Source: Bacteroidota bacterium (GTDB lineage: Bacteria > Bacteroidota > Ignavibacteria > UBA10030 > UBA8401). From it: 8,114 nucleotides of DNA. The translations under genes and the position numbers were made by a program. Below the pieces are notes generated by a model that had not been told where the DNA came from, did no database searches, and saw only the letters and a program-made list of their open reading frames with translations. This document shows positions 1 through 6,677 of this stretch, piece by piece. How positions within the stretch are numbered: position 1 is the stretch's first letter; each line of letters starts with the position of its first letter. Location of the stretch: contig JAVBYH010000251.1 in the NCBI GenBank assembly GCA_030824175.1, positions 1-8,114 of the forward strand, written 5' to 3'.

Positions 1-14
1 ACAAAAAACCCGCC

Positions 15-863
15 CTACATATCCAAAGAGATGTCGAGCGCCTTGACGGAATGGGTGAGCGCGCCGACGGAGATGAAGTCGACGCCCGTCTCGGCTACGG
101 CACGGATCGTCTGCATCGTGATGCCGCCTGAGGCCTCGACTTCGACCCTGCGGTCGATGAGGGCGACGGCCTCCTTCATTACATCGAGCGGATAATTGTC
201 CAGCATGATGCGGTCGATGCCGCCGCACGCGAGGGCCTCTCGGACCTGGTCGATCGAATCGGTCTCCACCTCGATCGGCACGGAAATGGAGTGCGCGCTC
301 AGGTAGATCTTGCACCGTTCGATCGCCTGCGTAATGCCGCCGGCGGCCGCGACATGATTGTCCTTGATGAGCACCATCTGGTCGAGCCCGAAGCGGTGGT
401 TCACACCCCCGCCGTCGCGGACGGCCTTCTTGTCGAGCACACGGAGTCCCGGCACCGTCTTCCGCGTGTCGGTGATCTTCGCGCCCGTGCCCGCCACGGC
501 GTGCACGAACATGTGCGTGAGCGAGGCGATGCCGGACATGCGCTGCATGAAATTCAGCGCGACGCGTTCGCCGAGCAGGATGCCGCGCGTCGGTCCGTCG
601 ATCGTGGCGATGGTCTTCCCTTTTTGGATGAGCGAGGTGTCCGCGAGAAGCGGATTCATGACGATGCGGTCGTCCACGAGATGGAAGACGAGCCGCGCGA
701 TCTCGATGCCCGAGAGGATGCCCGTCTCCTTGCAGAGGAACGTGGCATGGGAATGCTGGTCCTCGGGGATCGTAGACTCGCTTGTGACGTCGCCGAAGCC
801 GACATCCTCGAAGAGGGCCTGCTCGACGAGGCGCACGATCTTGCTGTCCGCGTTACTGTGCAT
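15..863 (-). CDS. nadC: Quinolinate phosphoribosyltransferase (decarboxylating), NadC
   Basis: Cytosolic enzyme of de novo NAD synthesis. It converts quinolinate and PRPP to nicotinate mononucleotide, with release of CO2 and pyrophosphate. The 282-residue protein has the usual family length and appears complete. Family motifs are in order: GER (98-100), TRKT (133-136), RDGGG (149-153), NHR (155-157), KDNH (167-170), EVE (198-200), MLDN (220-223), EASGGI (243-248) and SVGALTHS (265-272). These cover the quinolinate- and phosphate-binding residues of the alpha/beta barrel. The ATG start at 863 lies inside the end of the upstream Trm112-like gene (11-base overlap), which suggests translational coupling. 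No nadA or nadB is visible. The stop is followed by a G-rich stretch and a run of six T, but no stem pairs with it. It is the last gene seen in the series. Confidence 0.97.
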   Translation of the reverse strand: MHSNADSKIVRLVEQALFEDVGFGDVTSESTIPEDQHSHATFLCKETGILSGIEIARLVFHLVDDRIVMNPLLADTSLIQKGKTIATIDGPTRGILLGERVALNFMQRMSGIASLTHMFVHAVAGTGAKITDTRKTVPGLRVLDKKAVRDGGGVNHRFGLDQMVLIKDNHVAAAGGITQAIERCKIYLSAHSISVPIEVETDSIDQVREALACGGIDRIMLDNYPLDVMKEAVALIDRRVEVEASGGITMQTIRAVAETGVDFISVGALTHSVKALDISLDM

Positions 864-1017
864 CGGTCTCGTCCACGAGCATGATCGGAATGTCGTTCTT
901 CACGTCGTACTTCTTTCCGCACTTCGTGCACGTGAGCGTGTCTTCTTCCGGCTTGTAGACGAGCGAGCCCTTGCATTTCGGGCAGCAGAGAATGTCGAGG
1001 AGTTCTGGTTTGATCAT
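853..1017 (-). CDS. Small Trm112-like / YcaR-type zinc-ribbon protein
   Basis: A 54-residue protein beginning MIKPELLDILCCPKCKG and ending MLVDETDAQ. It carries two Cys pairs, C12-P-K-C15 and C30-T-K-C33, followed by YDVKNDIPIML. This matches the Trm112p-like/UPF0434 (YcaR) family, where the motif is LLDILxCPxCKG...C..C...Y.I..GIPVML. YcaR-type proteins are about 60 residues long, so this one is full length. Trm112 proteins act as small partners that stabilise or activate methyltransferases; the partner here is unknown. Keeping both Cys pairs suggests it still binds zinc, unlike some proteobacterial YcaR proteins. It starts 7 bases after the thioesterase stop and overlaps nadC by 11 bases, so it sits inside the operon. 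No clear Shine-Dalgarno precedes the ATG. Family assignment is firm; function is inference. Confidence 0.9.
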   Translation of the reverse strand: MIKPELLDILCCPKCKGSLVYKPEEDTLTCTKCGKKYDVKNDIPIMLVDETDAQ

Positions 1018-1024
1018 GATGTGA

Positions 1025-1459
1025 TTAGTTGTTCAATGATTGTTCGTATGCGTTGAGGGCGTCGAGGAAGATCTTCGGGACGCGCGTAACGGTCTGCGTT
1101 TCGGGATTGAGGAACGCATGCTCGGTGTATCCCGTGGCGATGAGCTTTCCCGTCGCCTTGTTCGTGACCTCGTAGTCGATGCGAAGCCTGACTGCCGGTG
1201 TTCCCGTCATCATGCTTGTCACGATGATGACGTCGTCGTAGAAGGCGGGACTCTTGTATGTGACGTGGGCCTCGAGCACGGGAAGGAAAAATCCGTTCTT
1301 CTCGACCTCGGTGTAGGGCAGTCCCATCCGGCGAAGCATGTCCGTACGCGCCATCTCGAAATATTCGAGGTAGCGCCCGTAATACATGAACTTCATCTGA
1401 TCCACTTCCGAATACCGCACCCTGTACTCCGAGCTTGTTGCAAGCACGCGGTCACTCAT
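1025..1459 (-). CDS. YbgC/4-hydroxybenzoyl-CoA-type hotdog acyl-CoA thioesterase
   Basis: A 144-residue single-hotdog thioesterase that hydrolyses acyl-CoA esters; the natural substrate cannot be read from sequence. The N-terminal signature runs from YRVRYSEVDQ (12-21) to YLEYFEMARTDMLRRMG (30-46). D20 is in the place of the catalytic Asp of the YbgC/4-HBT family. LPVLEAHVTYKSPAFYDD (59-76) and the T-H-F strand near 112-116 complete the fold. The His common after that Asp in YbgC (VYH) is Tyr27 here. I chose the ATG at 1459 over an in-frame upstream start at 1504. It is preceded by a GGGAG ribosome site, starts the protein where the family starts, and gives an 8-base ATGAGTGA overlap with accA rather than a 53-base one. 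Its place right after accA suggests a role in acyl-CoA or lipid metabolism, which is inference. Confidence 0.9.
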   Translation of the reverse strand: MSDRVLATSSEYRVRYSEVDQMKFMYYGRYLEYFEMARTDMLRRMGLPYTEVEKNGFFLPVLEAHVTYKSPAFYDDVIIVTSMMTGTPAVRLRIDYEVTNKATGKLIATGYTEHAFLNPETQTVTRVPKIFLDALNAYEQSLNN

Positions 1460-2402
1460 TCCACGCTCCCATGGCGCAGAATTTCTGGATGCGCTTTTCG
1501 ACAAGCTTGTCGGCCTTCAGCTTCTTCAGCTCGGCGAGTTCCGTGAGGATCGCTGTCTTCAGCGAAGCCGCCGCTTGTTCGGGATCGCGGTGCGCGCCGC
1601 CCGGCGGCTCGGGGATGATGCCGTCGATGATCTTTTGGTCGAGCAGGTCCGTCGGGATGAGCTTGAGGGCCTCGGCGGCCTGTTCCTTGTACTCCCAGCT
1701 CTTCCAGAGGATGCTCGAGCACGATTCGGGGGCGATCACCGAGTACCATGTGTATTCCATCATGAGGATCCTGTCGCCGACGCCGATGCCGAGCGCTCCG
1801 CCGGAGGCTCCCTCGCCGATGACGACGACGATGATCGGGACGGGAAGGTGCGACATCTCGAACAGATTGCGCGCGATGGCCTCGGCCTGTCCGCGTTCTT
1901 CTGCGCCGATGCCTGGGAACGCGCCCGGCGTATCGAGCAGCGTCACGATCGGACGGTTGAACTTTACCGCGAGCTTCATCAGGCGCAGGGCCTTGCGGTA
2001 TCCTTCGGGCTGGGGCATGCCGAAATTCCGGAACACATTCGACTTCGTGTCCCTTCCCTTCTGGTGACCGATGATCATCACCGGCTGGTCCCCGATGGTG
2101 GCGAACCCTCCGACGATCGACTTGTCGTCGCCGTAGGCGCGGTCGCCGTGAAGCTCGATAAAATCATTCGTCATCAAGCCGATGTAATCGAGCGTATAAG
2201 GACGCTCCGGGTGGCGTGCCAGCTGCACACGCTGCCACCTCGTCAGTTCGGAGTAGACATTCTCCCGAAGTTGAATGACCTTTTTTTCCAAGTTCTGAAT
2301 CTCCTCGCCGATGTCCAGCGTATCGGAAAGTGTGCGCATCTCGTCGATTTTTTTTTCGAGTTCAACGATCGGTTTCTCAAACTCCAGGATAACTTTACTC
2401 AT
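1452..2402 (-). CDS. accA: Acetyl-CoA carboxylase, carboxyltransferase subunit alpha
   Basis: Alpha subunit of the carboxyltransferase half of acetyl-CoA carboxylase. With AccD it moves the carboxyl group from biotin on AccB to acetyl-CoA, giving malonyl-CoA for fatty acid synthesis in the cytosol. The 316 residues match the family's usual length (about 315-320). An N-terminal charged helix or coiled coil (about 8-50) is followed by WQRVQLARHPERPYTLDY (56-73), the HGDR region (85-88), DTPGA (157-161), the oxyanion-type glycine motif GEGASGGALG (196-205) and ESCSSILWKSWEYKEQAAEA (226-245). That last block is very like Bacteroidota/Chlorobiota AccA. The ATG at 2402 overlaps the upstream glycosyltransferase stop as ATGA. 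No accD, accB or accC is in the window. Runs of nine and seven A lie in the first 45 codons. Confidence 0.98.
   Translation of the reverse strand: MSKVILEFEKPIVELEKKIDEMRTLSDTLDIGEEIQNLEKKVIQLRENVYSELTRWQRVQLARHPERPYTLDYIGLMTNDFIELHGDRAYGDDKSIVGGFATIGDQPVMIIGHQKGRDTKSNVFRNFGMPQPEGYRKALRLMKLAVKFNRPIVTLLDTPGAFPGIGAEERGQAEAIARNLFEMSHLPVPIIVVVIGEGASGGALGIGVGDRILMMEYTWYSVIAPESCSSILWKSWEYKEQAAEALKLIPTDLLDQKIIDGIIPEPPGGAHRDPEQAAASLKTAILTELAELKKLKADKLVEKRIQKFCAMGAWNE
1466..1470 (-). promoter_or_regulatory. Ribosome binding site GGGAG of the thioesterase gene
   Basis: GGGAG on the minus strand lies 6 bases before the ATG at 1459, inside the last codons of accA. It is the clearest Shine-Dalgarno in the window and decides the thioesterase start. 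Together with the ATGAGTGA stop-start overlap it indicates coupled translation from accA. Confidence 0.7.
2258..2306 (-). other. Possible -1 slippery site in accA (A AAA AAG with flanking signals)
   Basis: Codons 39-41 of accA read GAA AAA AAG, giving the dnaX-type heptamer A_AAA_AAG at 2280-2286 in the register needed for -1 slippage. A Shine-Dalgarno-like GAGGAG (2301-2306) ends 14 bases before it. A small stem CATTC/GAATG (2258-2277), able to place a UUCG loop on a C-G pair, begins 2 bases after it. The -1 frame ends at TGA after about 38 codons. The stem is short and its spacing is unlike dnaX. Lys/Glu-rich coiled-coil coding could give the same pattern by chance. Confidence 0.2.
2399..2402 (-). 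promoter_or_regulatory. ATGA stop-start overlap joining the glycosyltransferase fusion to accA
   Basis: The TGA of the large glycosyltransferase gene (2399-2401) and the ATG of accA (2400-2402) share bases as ATGA. Such overlaps are typical of translational coupling by termination-reinitiation. AAGG and AGAAG sequences lie just upstream and could help the ribosome restart. The overlap shows that the glycan genes and accA are on one transcript unless an internal promoter exists. Confidence 0.75.
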
Positions 2403-4414
2403 GCTTCTGCAGCCTTTCCGCGACGTCCTGCGCGCTGCACCGCTTTCATCATGATCTCGATGTCGAGCAGCAGCGACTGGTTCTTCGCGTAATACAATTC
2501 GTACCGCTCTTTTTCGTCACGCGATAAATGTTGATTAGGTTGAATCTGTACGATGCCGGTCGCGCCCGGTTTGCCAAGAAAGACCCGTGTGCCGCCCTGT
2601 CCGGCATCGGACGCACGCTCCCTGCCGACGATACTGAGCCGTCCGGCGAGTATGCCGGGCGCATTGGCGAAAAACGCTGCCGCCGACGGGAGGCTGTCCT
2701 TGACGATGGACCGTAGAAAATATACGAAAGGCGCGACACAAATCAAAAGGACGACCACGAGGACGACGTCGGCGATCCGCTTTACTGCACGGTTTCCGGT
2801 CTTCCCGATATTATATTCGATATCGACGAAGGGCATCTCGTCCAGTTGGTCGATGCTCGCCTTGCCGATGATCACTTCCATCGTCGTAGGCACGAGCCTG
2901 AAGTTGACGGATCGGCCGCTGTTATTGGCGATCACGGAGAGGATCGTCGAGTACGAGATCGCGTCCGTCGAGAAAATGACCTCCGTGATCCTGTGGTCGT
3001 CGATGATCTTGCCGATATTGTCGATGCTGCCGAGGATGGGCACGTCGAGGAGCGAGGTGCCGACGCGCTGGTAGGTGACGTCGATGAACCCGACGAGCGA
3101 GTAGCCGTCGCCGACACGAGTGCGGAGCTTCTTCACGACCTCCTGCCCCGCCGCCTCGGCCCCGACAATGAGTGTTCGCCTGCCGAAGAGTGTTTTGCGC
3201 GAGGAGACGCCGCCAAAACCGAGCACGCGCATGAGCAGCCGCCACCCGGGGATGACCACGATGCAGAGCGCGCCCGAGATCACCATGATGCCCCGGCTGA
3301 ACGCAAAGTCCTTCACGAACGCGGTAAGCGAGGAGATGAGCACGAAGCCGAGAAGGACGCCCGTGAACGACCGGGAGAGCGAGAGCCTGTGCGTACCGTA
3401 GACGCCTGCGCCGGTGAGCATGAGCGCGATGATGGCCGAGGGAAACAGGAACACCCACGGGAATGCGTACGGGGGAAACTGGTATGCGGCGCCCTTCCAC
3501 ATGAACCGGGCCAGGGCGATCATCGCGGTGACGATGGCCATGTCCACCGCCATAAGGAGGAACGGTTTGCCTGTGTGCATGAGCGCGGCCACGACACGCC
3601 GGAGCTTGATGCCGAGCTGGATGAGCGCCTCGAAGGCAAACGAGCCCGTGTGATGCTTTCGCACGAAGAGGCGCATCGCGTTATAGAACACCTTCACTTC
3701 GTCGATGCTGCTCCGCTTGGTGCTCTCGCCCTTGTAGTGGATGATCTTCGTGTCGGGGACGTAGTAGAGTTTCCACCCCGACTGCTGCACGCGGTAGCAC
3801 CAATCCAGATCCTCGCCGTACATGAAGAACGACTCGTCGAGTCCGCCGATCGCCTCGTAGACCGTGCGGCGGAGCATCATGAACGACCCGCTGATCGCGT
3901 CGACCTCATACGTGTCGTCGGGATCGAGGTACGTGAGATTGTATTTGGCGAAGATCTTGGATGTCGGGAAGAGCGCGCTCAATCCGGAGACCTTCGTGAA
4001 CGCCACCCAGGGCGTGGGAAAGCTGCGGCGGCACGGAAGCTGGAGCGTGCCGTCGGGATTGAGGATCTTGCATCCGGCCATGCCGGCGTCCGCGTGCTCC
4101 TCGAAGAAACGGATGAGCGTGCGGACGGTGTCTTCCTGGATGAGCGTGTCGGGATTCAAGAGGAGCAGATACCGACCCGTCGAACGGGTGAGCGCCTGGT
4201 TGTTCGCCTTCGCGAATCCGGCGTTCTCGGTATTCGCGATGAGGTGCACGTCGGGAAAATCGGTCCGCATCATGTCGACTGAACCGTCGTCCGAGGCGTT
4301 GTCGACGACGAAGATTTCCGCCTGCAGCCCCTCGAGCGAGCGCCGGAGCGAGAGCAGCGCGTTCTTCAGGAAATCGCGTACGTTGTAATTGACTATGACA
4401 ACCGAGACATCCAT
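2399..4414 (-). CDS. Membrane fusion protein: GT2 glycosyltransferase plus truncated WcaJ-like sugar-transferase domain
   Basis: A 671-residue protein counted from ATG 4414; a GTG at 4420 is too close to the AAGAG ribosome site. Residues 3-235 form a rhamnosyltransferase-like GT2 domain: VVIVNYN, VVDNASDDGS (36-45), NAGFAKANN (64-72), the DXD-like NPDT (87-90), SGSFMMLRR (175-183) and the general-base region EDLDW (201-205). Four predicted membrane helices follow (about 284-306, 318-340, 350-372, 373-395). A Rossmann-type CoA-binding-like domain starts at RRTLIVGAEAAG (412-423) and includes ILGSIDNIGKIID (460-472). A sugar-transferase-like end follows: KRIADVVLVV helix (545-567), GRLSIVGRE (591-599), GKPGATGIVQIQ (614-625), YELYYAKNQSLLLDIEI (638-654). 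Compared with the neighbour at 5248-6642, about 50 residues are absent between KDS (572-574) and GRLSIVG, including KFRSMR and LDE. The C-terminal domain is therefore probably inactive. Its product is unknown; GT2 sugar transfer at the membrane is likely. Confidence 0.9.
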   Translation of the reverse strand: MDVSVVIVNYNVRDFLKNALLSLRRSLEGLQAEIFVVDNASDDGSVDMMRTDFPDVHLIANTENAGFAKANNQALTRSTGRYLLLLNPDTLIQEDTVRTLIRFFEEHADAGMAGCKILNPDGTLQLPCRRSFPTPWVAFTKVSGLSALFPTSKIFAKYNLTYLDPDDTYEVDAISGSFMMLRRTVYEAIGGLDESFFMYGEDLDWCYRVQQSGWKLYYVPDTKIIHYKGESTKRSSIDEVKVFYNAMRLFVRKHHTGSFAFEALIQLGIKLRRVVAALMHTGKPFLLMAVDMAIVTAMIALARFMWKGAAYQFPPYAFPWVFLFPSAIIALMLTGAGVYGTHRLSLSRSFTGVLLGFVLISSLTAFVKDFAFSRGIMVISGALCIVVIPGWRLLMRVLGFGGVSSRKTLFGRRTLIVGAEAAGQEVVKKLRTRVGDGYSLVGFIDVTYQRVGTSLLDVPILGSIDNIGKIIDDHRITEVIFSTDAISYSTILSVIANNSGRSVNFRLVPTTMEVIIGKASIDQLDEMPFVDIEYNIGKTGNRAVKRIADVVLVVVLLICVAPFVYFLRSIVKDSLPSAAAFFANAPGILAGRLSIVGRERASDAGQGGTRVFLGKPGATGIVQIQPNQHLSRDEKERYELYYAKNQSLLLDIEIMMKAVQRAGRRGKAAEA

Positions 4415-4429
4415 GCACACTCTTTTCGA

Positions 4430-5146
4430 TTATAAGCGATTGAGGATGCTGCGGAGTTTCAGCACCCACACCATGTACACGGCTTCATACACGATCTTCC
4501 GCGACATCTTCGAGACGCCGGCATCCCGGTCCACGAAGATGATCGGTATCTCCGCCAGGCGGAAGCCGCGGCTCCAGATCTTGAAGCTCATCTCGATCTG
4601 GAACGAATAGCCGTTCGATTTGATCTTGTCGAGGTTGATGGACTCGAGCGCGATGCGCCTGTAGCATTTGAATCCGCCGGTGGCGTCCTTCAGCGGAAGG
4701 CCGGTGATGATGCGCGTGTAGACGTTCGCGAAATAGCTCAGGAGCAGGCGCTTCATGGGCCAGTACACGACGCTGACGCCGCGGCAATACCGCGACCCGA
4801 CCACGAGATCGACGTCCTCGATCTTCGCCAGGAATGCCGGTATGTCCTTGGGGTTGTGCGAAAAATCCGCGTCCATCTCGAACACGTAGTCGTACTTGTT
4901 GGCGATCGCATATTTGAACCCCGCCACATACGCGGTCCCCAGCCCCATCTTACCCTGACGCTCGATGATGTGGATGCGGGGATTGGTTTCCATCATGCGC
5001 TTCACGATGGCCGCCGTGCCGTCCGGAGAATTGTCGTCGACGATGAGCATCTCCACGCCCTCCCCCTGCTCGAGGACGATCGTGATGAGGCGTTCGACAT
5101 TTTCAGCTTCGTTGAATGTGGGCGTGATTACGAGTGTCTTGGGCAT
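4430..5146 (-). CDS. DPM1-like family 2 glycosyltransferase (polyprenyl-phosphate mannosyltransferase type)
   Basis: A 238-residue soluble or membrane-associated GT2 enzyme of the dolichyl/polyprenyl-phosphate mannose synthase family. Members transfer mannose (or glucose or another sugar) from a nucleotide sugar to a polyprenyl phosphate. Motifs: LVITPTFNEAENV (5-17), VDDNSPDGT (36-44), GLGTAYVAGFKYA (68-80), the metal-binding MDADFSH (91-97), GSRY (117-120), DATGGFKCYRR (154-164) and FVDRDAGVSKMS (204-215). No C-terminal membrane helices follow, so it is like single-domain DPM1 rather than GtrB. I chose ATG 5146; an in-frame GTG at 5206 would add 20 residues not expected in the family. The start has only a weak GAAG-type ribosome site. 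The stop lies 15 bases before the next gene. Sugar and acceptor are not decided by sequence; it may feed a lipid-linked donor into this glycan pathway. Confidence 0.92.
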   Translation of the reverse strand: MPKTLVITPTFNEAENVERLITIVLEQGEGVEMLIVDDNSPDGTAAIVKRMMETNPRIHIIERQGKMGLGTAYVAGFKYAIANKYDYVFEMDADFSHNPKDIPAFLAKIEDVDLVVGSRYCRGVSVVYWPMKRLLLSYFANVYTRIITGLPLKDATGGFKCYRRIALESINLDKIKSNGYSFQIEMSFKIWSRGFRLAEIPIIFVDRDAGVSKMSRKIVYEAVYMVWVLKLRSILNRL

Positions 5147-5247
5147 GGCGCACTTCTTTGTAAGAGTGTAGTTGGTTTTAGCCGGCAAATGGATAACAGC
5201 AGGCACGCAGCCGTTCGTGCCAGTATTCAGACGGTTCCCGGGGCCGC
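5147..5247. other. Intergenic gap of about 100 bases
   Basis: This is the longest gap in the window, between the WcaJ-type gene and the DPM1-like gene. It could hold a promoter or a processing site. I see no good -35/-10 pair, no Bacteroidetes-type TTTG/TAnnTTTG pair and no strong hairpin with a T-run. Part of it could be translated if the GTG at 5206 were used, which I consider unlikely. Confidence 0.4.
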
Positions 5248-6642
5248 TTAGTTCCCTTTTCCCGCGATCATCACGTAGACCGTCGTCAACAGGATCTTGA
5301 TGTCCATCCTGAAGGACATGTTCTCGATGTAGTACAGATCGTACCGCACTTTCGACCTCACATCGTCGACGCTCGTGTCGTATCCCTGCTTGATCTGGGC
5401 CCAGCCGGTGATGCCGGGCCGGACGGTGAGCCGCCGCTTATAGAGCGGGATCTCCTTCGACAGCTTCTCGACGAAGAACGGCCGTTCGGGGCGCGGTCCC
5501 ACGAGGCTCATGTCGCCGTCGAGCACGTTCACGAATTGCGGGATCTCGTCGAGGCGCGTCTTGCGCAAAAATTTTCCAATCGACGTGACACGCGTGTCGT
5601 TTTTGGGCGCCCACACGGGGCCCGAGGACGATTCGGCATCGGCGCGCATGGAACGGAACTTGTGCATCTTGAACAACTTCTCCTTCTCGCCTACCCGCTC
5701 CTGGCTGTAGAGCACGGGACCCGGCGAATCGAGCTTGATGGCGATGCCGATGATCATCCACAGCGGCGCGCTGATCACGAGCACGAGCAGCGACACGGTG
5801 ATATCCATCATCCGCTTCGCGCTTTCCTCCCATGGCTGCATGATGCGCGGCATGATCTCGATGAGCGGCACGCCGTAGAGCTGGTTCGTGCGCGCCTGGC
5901 CGCTGATAATGTCGTACATGTCCGGCTGGATCTTCAGGCTCACGTCCTTGCCGTTGACGCGCGCGATGATGTCCAGCAGCTTGCTGTGGTCCGAGGTTTC
6001 GAGCGCGATCATCACGTCCTTCACCCCGTACGCGTCGATAATTTCACCGAGTGTGTCAAGCGAGCCGATGACGCCGACGCCGTGGTGCATGGACGCGGAC
6101 TTCCGCTTGTCCACTTTCACGAATCCCACGACGCGGTATCCGAGCGCGGGGTGCTGGAGGAGCAGGTCGTGCAGCGTCTTTCCCTTCGCATTCCATCCCA
6201 CGATGACGGCGTTGCGCAGACCGATGCCCTGCAGCAGCAGGCGCTTGCGTGTGCTGCGATAGATGATCCTGCCCGCACCGACGGTGACAAGCATGATCCC
6301 CCAATAGGCGAGCATGAGCGTCCGTGCGCCGCCGCGGACCTCCTTGTCCGCGTCGTCGATGAAGACAATGAAGAACAGGAGCAGGCAGCCGATGGTGATC
6401 GTCTTGAAGATCGCCGCGAATTCATCCGTACGCGACGCGACATGCCACGAACGGTAGAGGCCGAAGAACATAAAAACGACGCACCAATACACATACACGA
6501 GGGCCATCGGGACCCATAAGTCGACGTCGGTGCTCACTTCGGCGATGCCGCTCTGGACCCTGAACAGGAAATACAGATACCACGCGAGATTGAGCGTCGC
6601 GAAATCCGTCAGGACCGTGCGTATGTCGATTTTTTTCGTCAT
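5248..6642 (-). CDS. Undecaprenyl-phosphate sugar phosphotransferase, WcaJ/WbaP type
   Basis: Inner-membrane enzyme that transfers a hexose-1-phosphate from a UDP-sugar to undecaprenyl phosphate, the committed first step of lipid-linked glycan assembly. Its 464 residues are the usual family length. Four N-terminal membrane helices (about 11-27, 43-61, 78-97, 108-125) are followed by a Rossmann-type domain (RNAVIVGWNAKGK 143-155, VIGSLDTLGEIIDAYGVKDV 191-210). The membrane-inserted helix then starts at KRMMDITVSLLV (277-288). The catalytic block is intact: DSPGPVLYSQERVG (305-318), KFRSMR (328-333), TRLDEIPQFVNVLDGDMSLVGPRP (362-385) with the Asp-Glu pair at 365-366, RPGITGWAQIKQG (408-420) and YDLYYIENMS (434-443). 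The sugar cannot be decided (glucose, galactose or an amino sugar). The ATG at 6642 has no clear Shine-Dalgarno. The gene starts 35 bases after the GT9 gene. Confidence 0.96.
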   Translation of the reverse strand: MTKKIDIRTVLTDFATLNLAWYLYFLFRVQSGIAEVSTDVDLWVPMALVYVYWCVVFMFFGLYRSWHVASRTDEFAAIFKTITIGCLLLFFIVFIDDADKEVRGGARTLMLAYWGIMLVTVGAGRIIYRSTRKRLLLQGIGLRNAVIVGWNAKGKTLHDLLLQHPALGYRVVGFVKVDKRKSASMHHGVGVIGSLDTLGEIIDAYGVKDVMIALETSDHSKLLDIIARVNGKDVSLKIQPDMYDIISGQARTNQLYGVPLIEIMPRIMQPWEESAKRMMDITVSLLVLVISAPLWMIIGIAIKLDSPGPVLYSQERVGEKEKLFKMHKFRSMRADAESSSGPVWAPKNDTRVTSIGKFLRKTRLDEIPQFVNVLDGDMSLVGPRPERPFFVEKLSKEIPLYKRRLTVRPGITGWAQIKQGYDTSVDDVRSKVRYDLYYIENMSFRMDIKILLTTVYVMIAGKGN

Positions 6643-6677
6643 GTATCAGTTGTCTTTGTCTCTCGTTCCCCGCGCCG

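Noticed and set aside
1..17. G-rich stretch and T6 run after the nadC stop, suggesting a terminator.
   Set aside because: The minus-strand GGGCGGG has no complementary CCCGCC within the preceding 60 bases, so no hairpin forms before the T-run. The window ends before anything further can be seen.
1460..1504. Upstream in-frame start for the thioesterase (159 residues).
   Set aside because: It would overlap accA by 53 bases and lacks family similarity in the added 15 residues; the ATG at 1459 has a good GGGAG site.
1435..2492. Plus-strand open frames opposite accA.
   Set aside because: No family signature, and they lie fully against a highly conserved accA coding sequence.
2846..4282. Long plus-strand open frame (478 codons) antisense to the glycosyltransferase fusion.
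   Set aside because: It is rich in Arg, His, Glu and Asp with no recognisable domain, as expected for the complement of a GC-rich coding frame. The minus-strand protein has clear motifs over the same stretch.
4414..4440. TATAAT on the minus strand at the end of the DPM1-like gene, possibly a -10 box for the fusion gene.
   Set aside because: It is made by the last Leu codon and TAA stop, and no -35-like hexamer lies at the right distance upstream.
5147..5206. GTG start at 5206 giving a 258-residue DPM1-like protein.
   Set aside because: The extra 20 residues have no family support, and the ATG at 5146 places the first strand (LVITPTFNE) where family members begin.
5536..6519. Long plus-strand open frame (327 codons) antisense to the WcaJ-type gene.
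   Set aside because: Same compositional shadow pattern; the opposite strand encodes a complete, well-matched enzyme.
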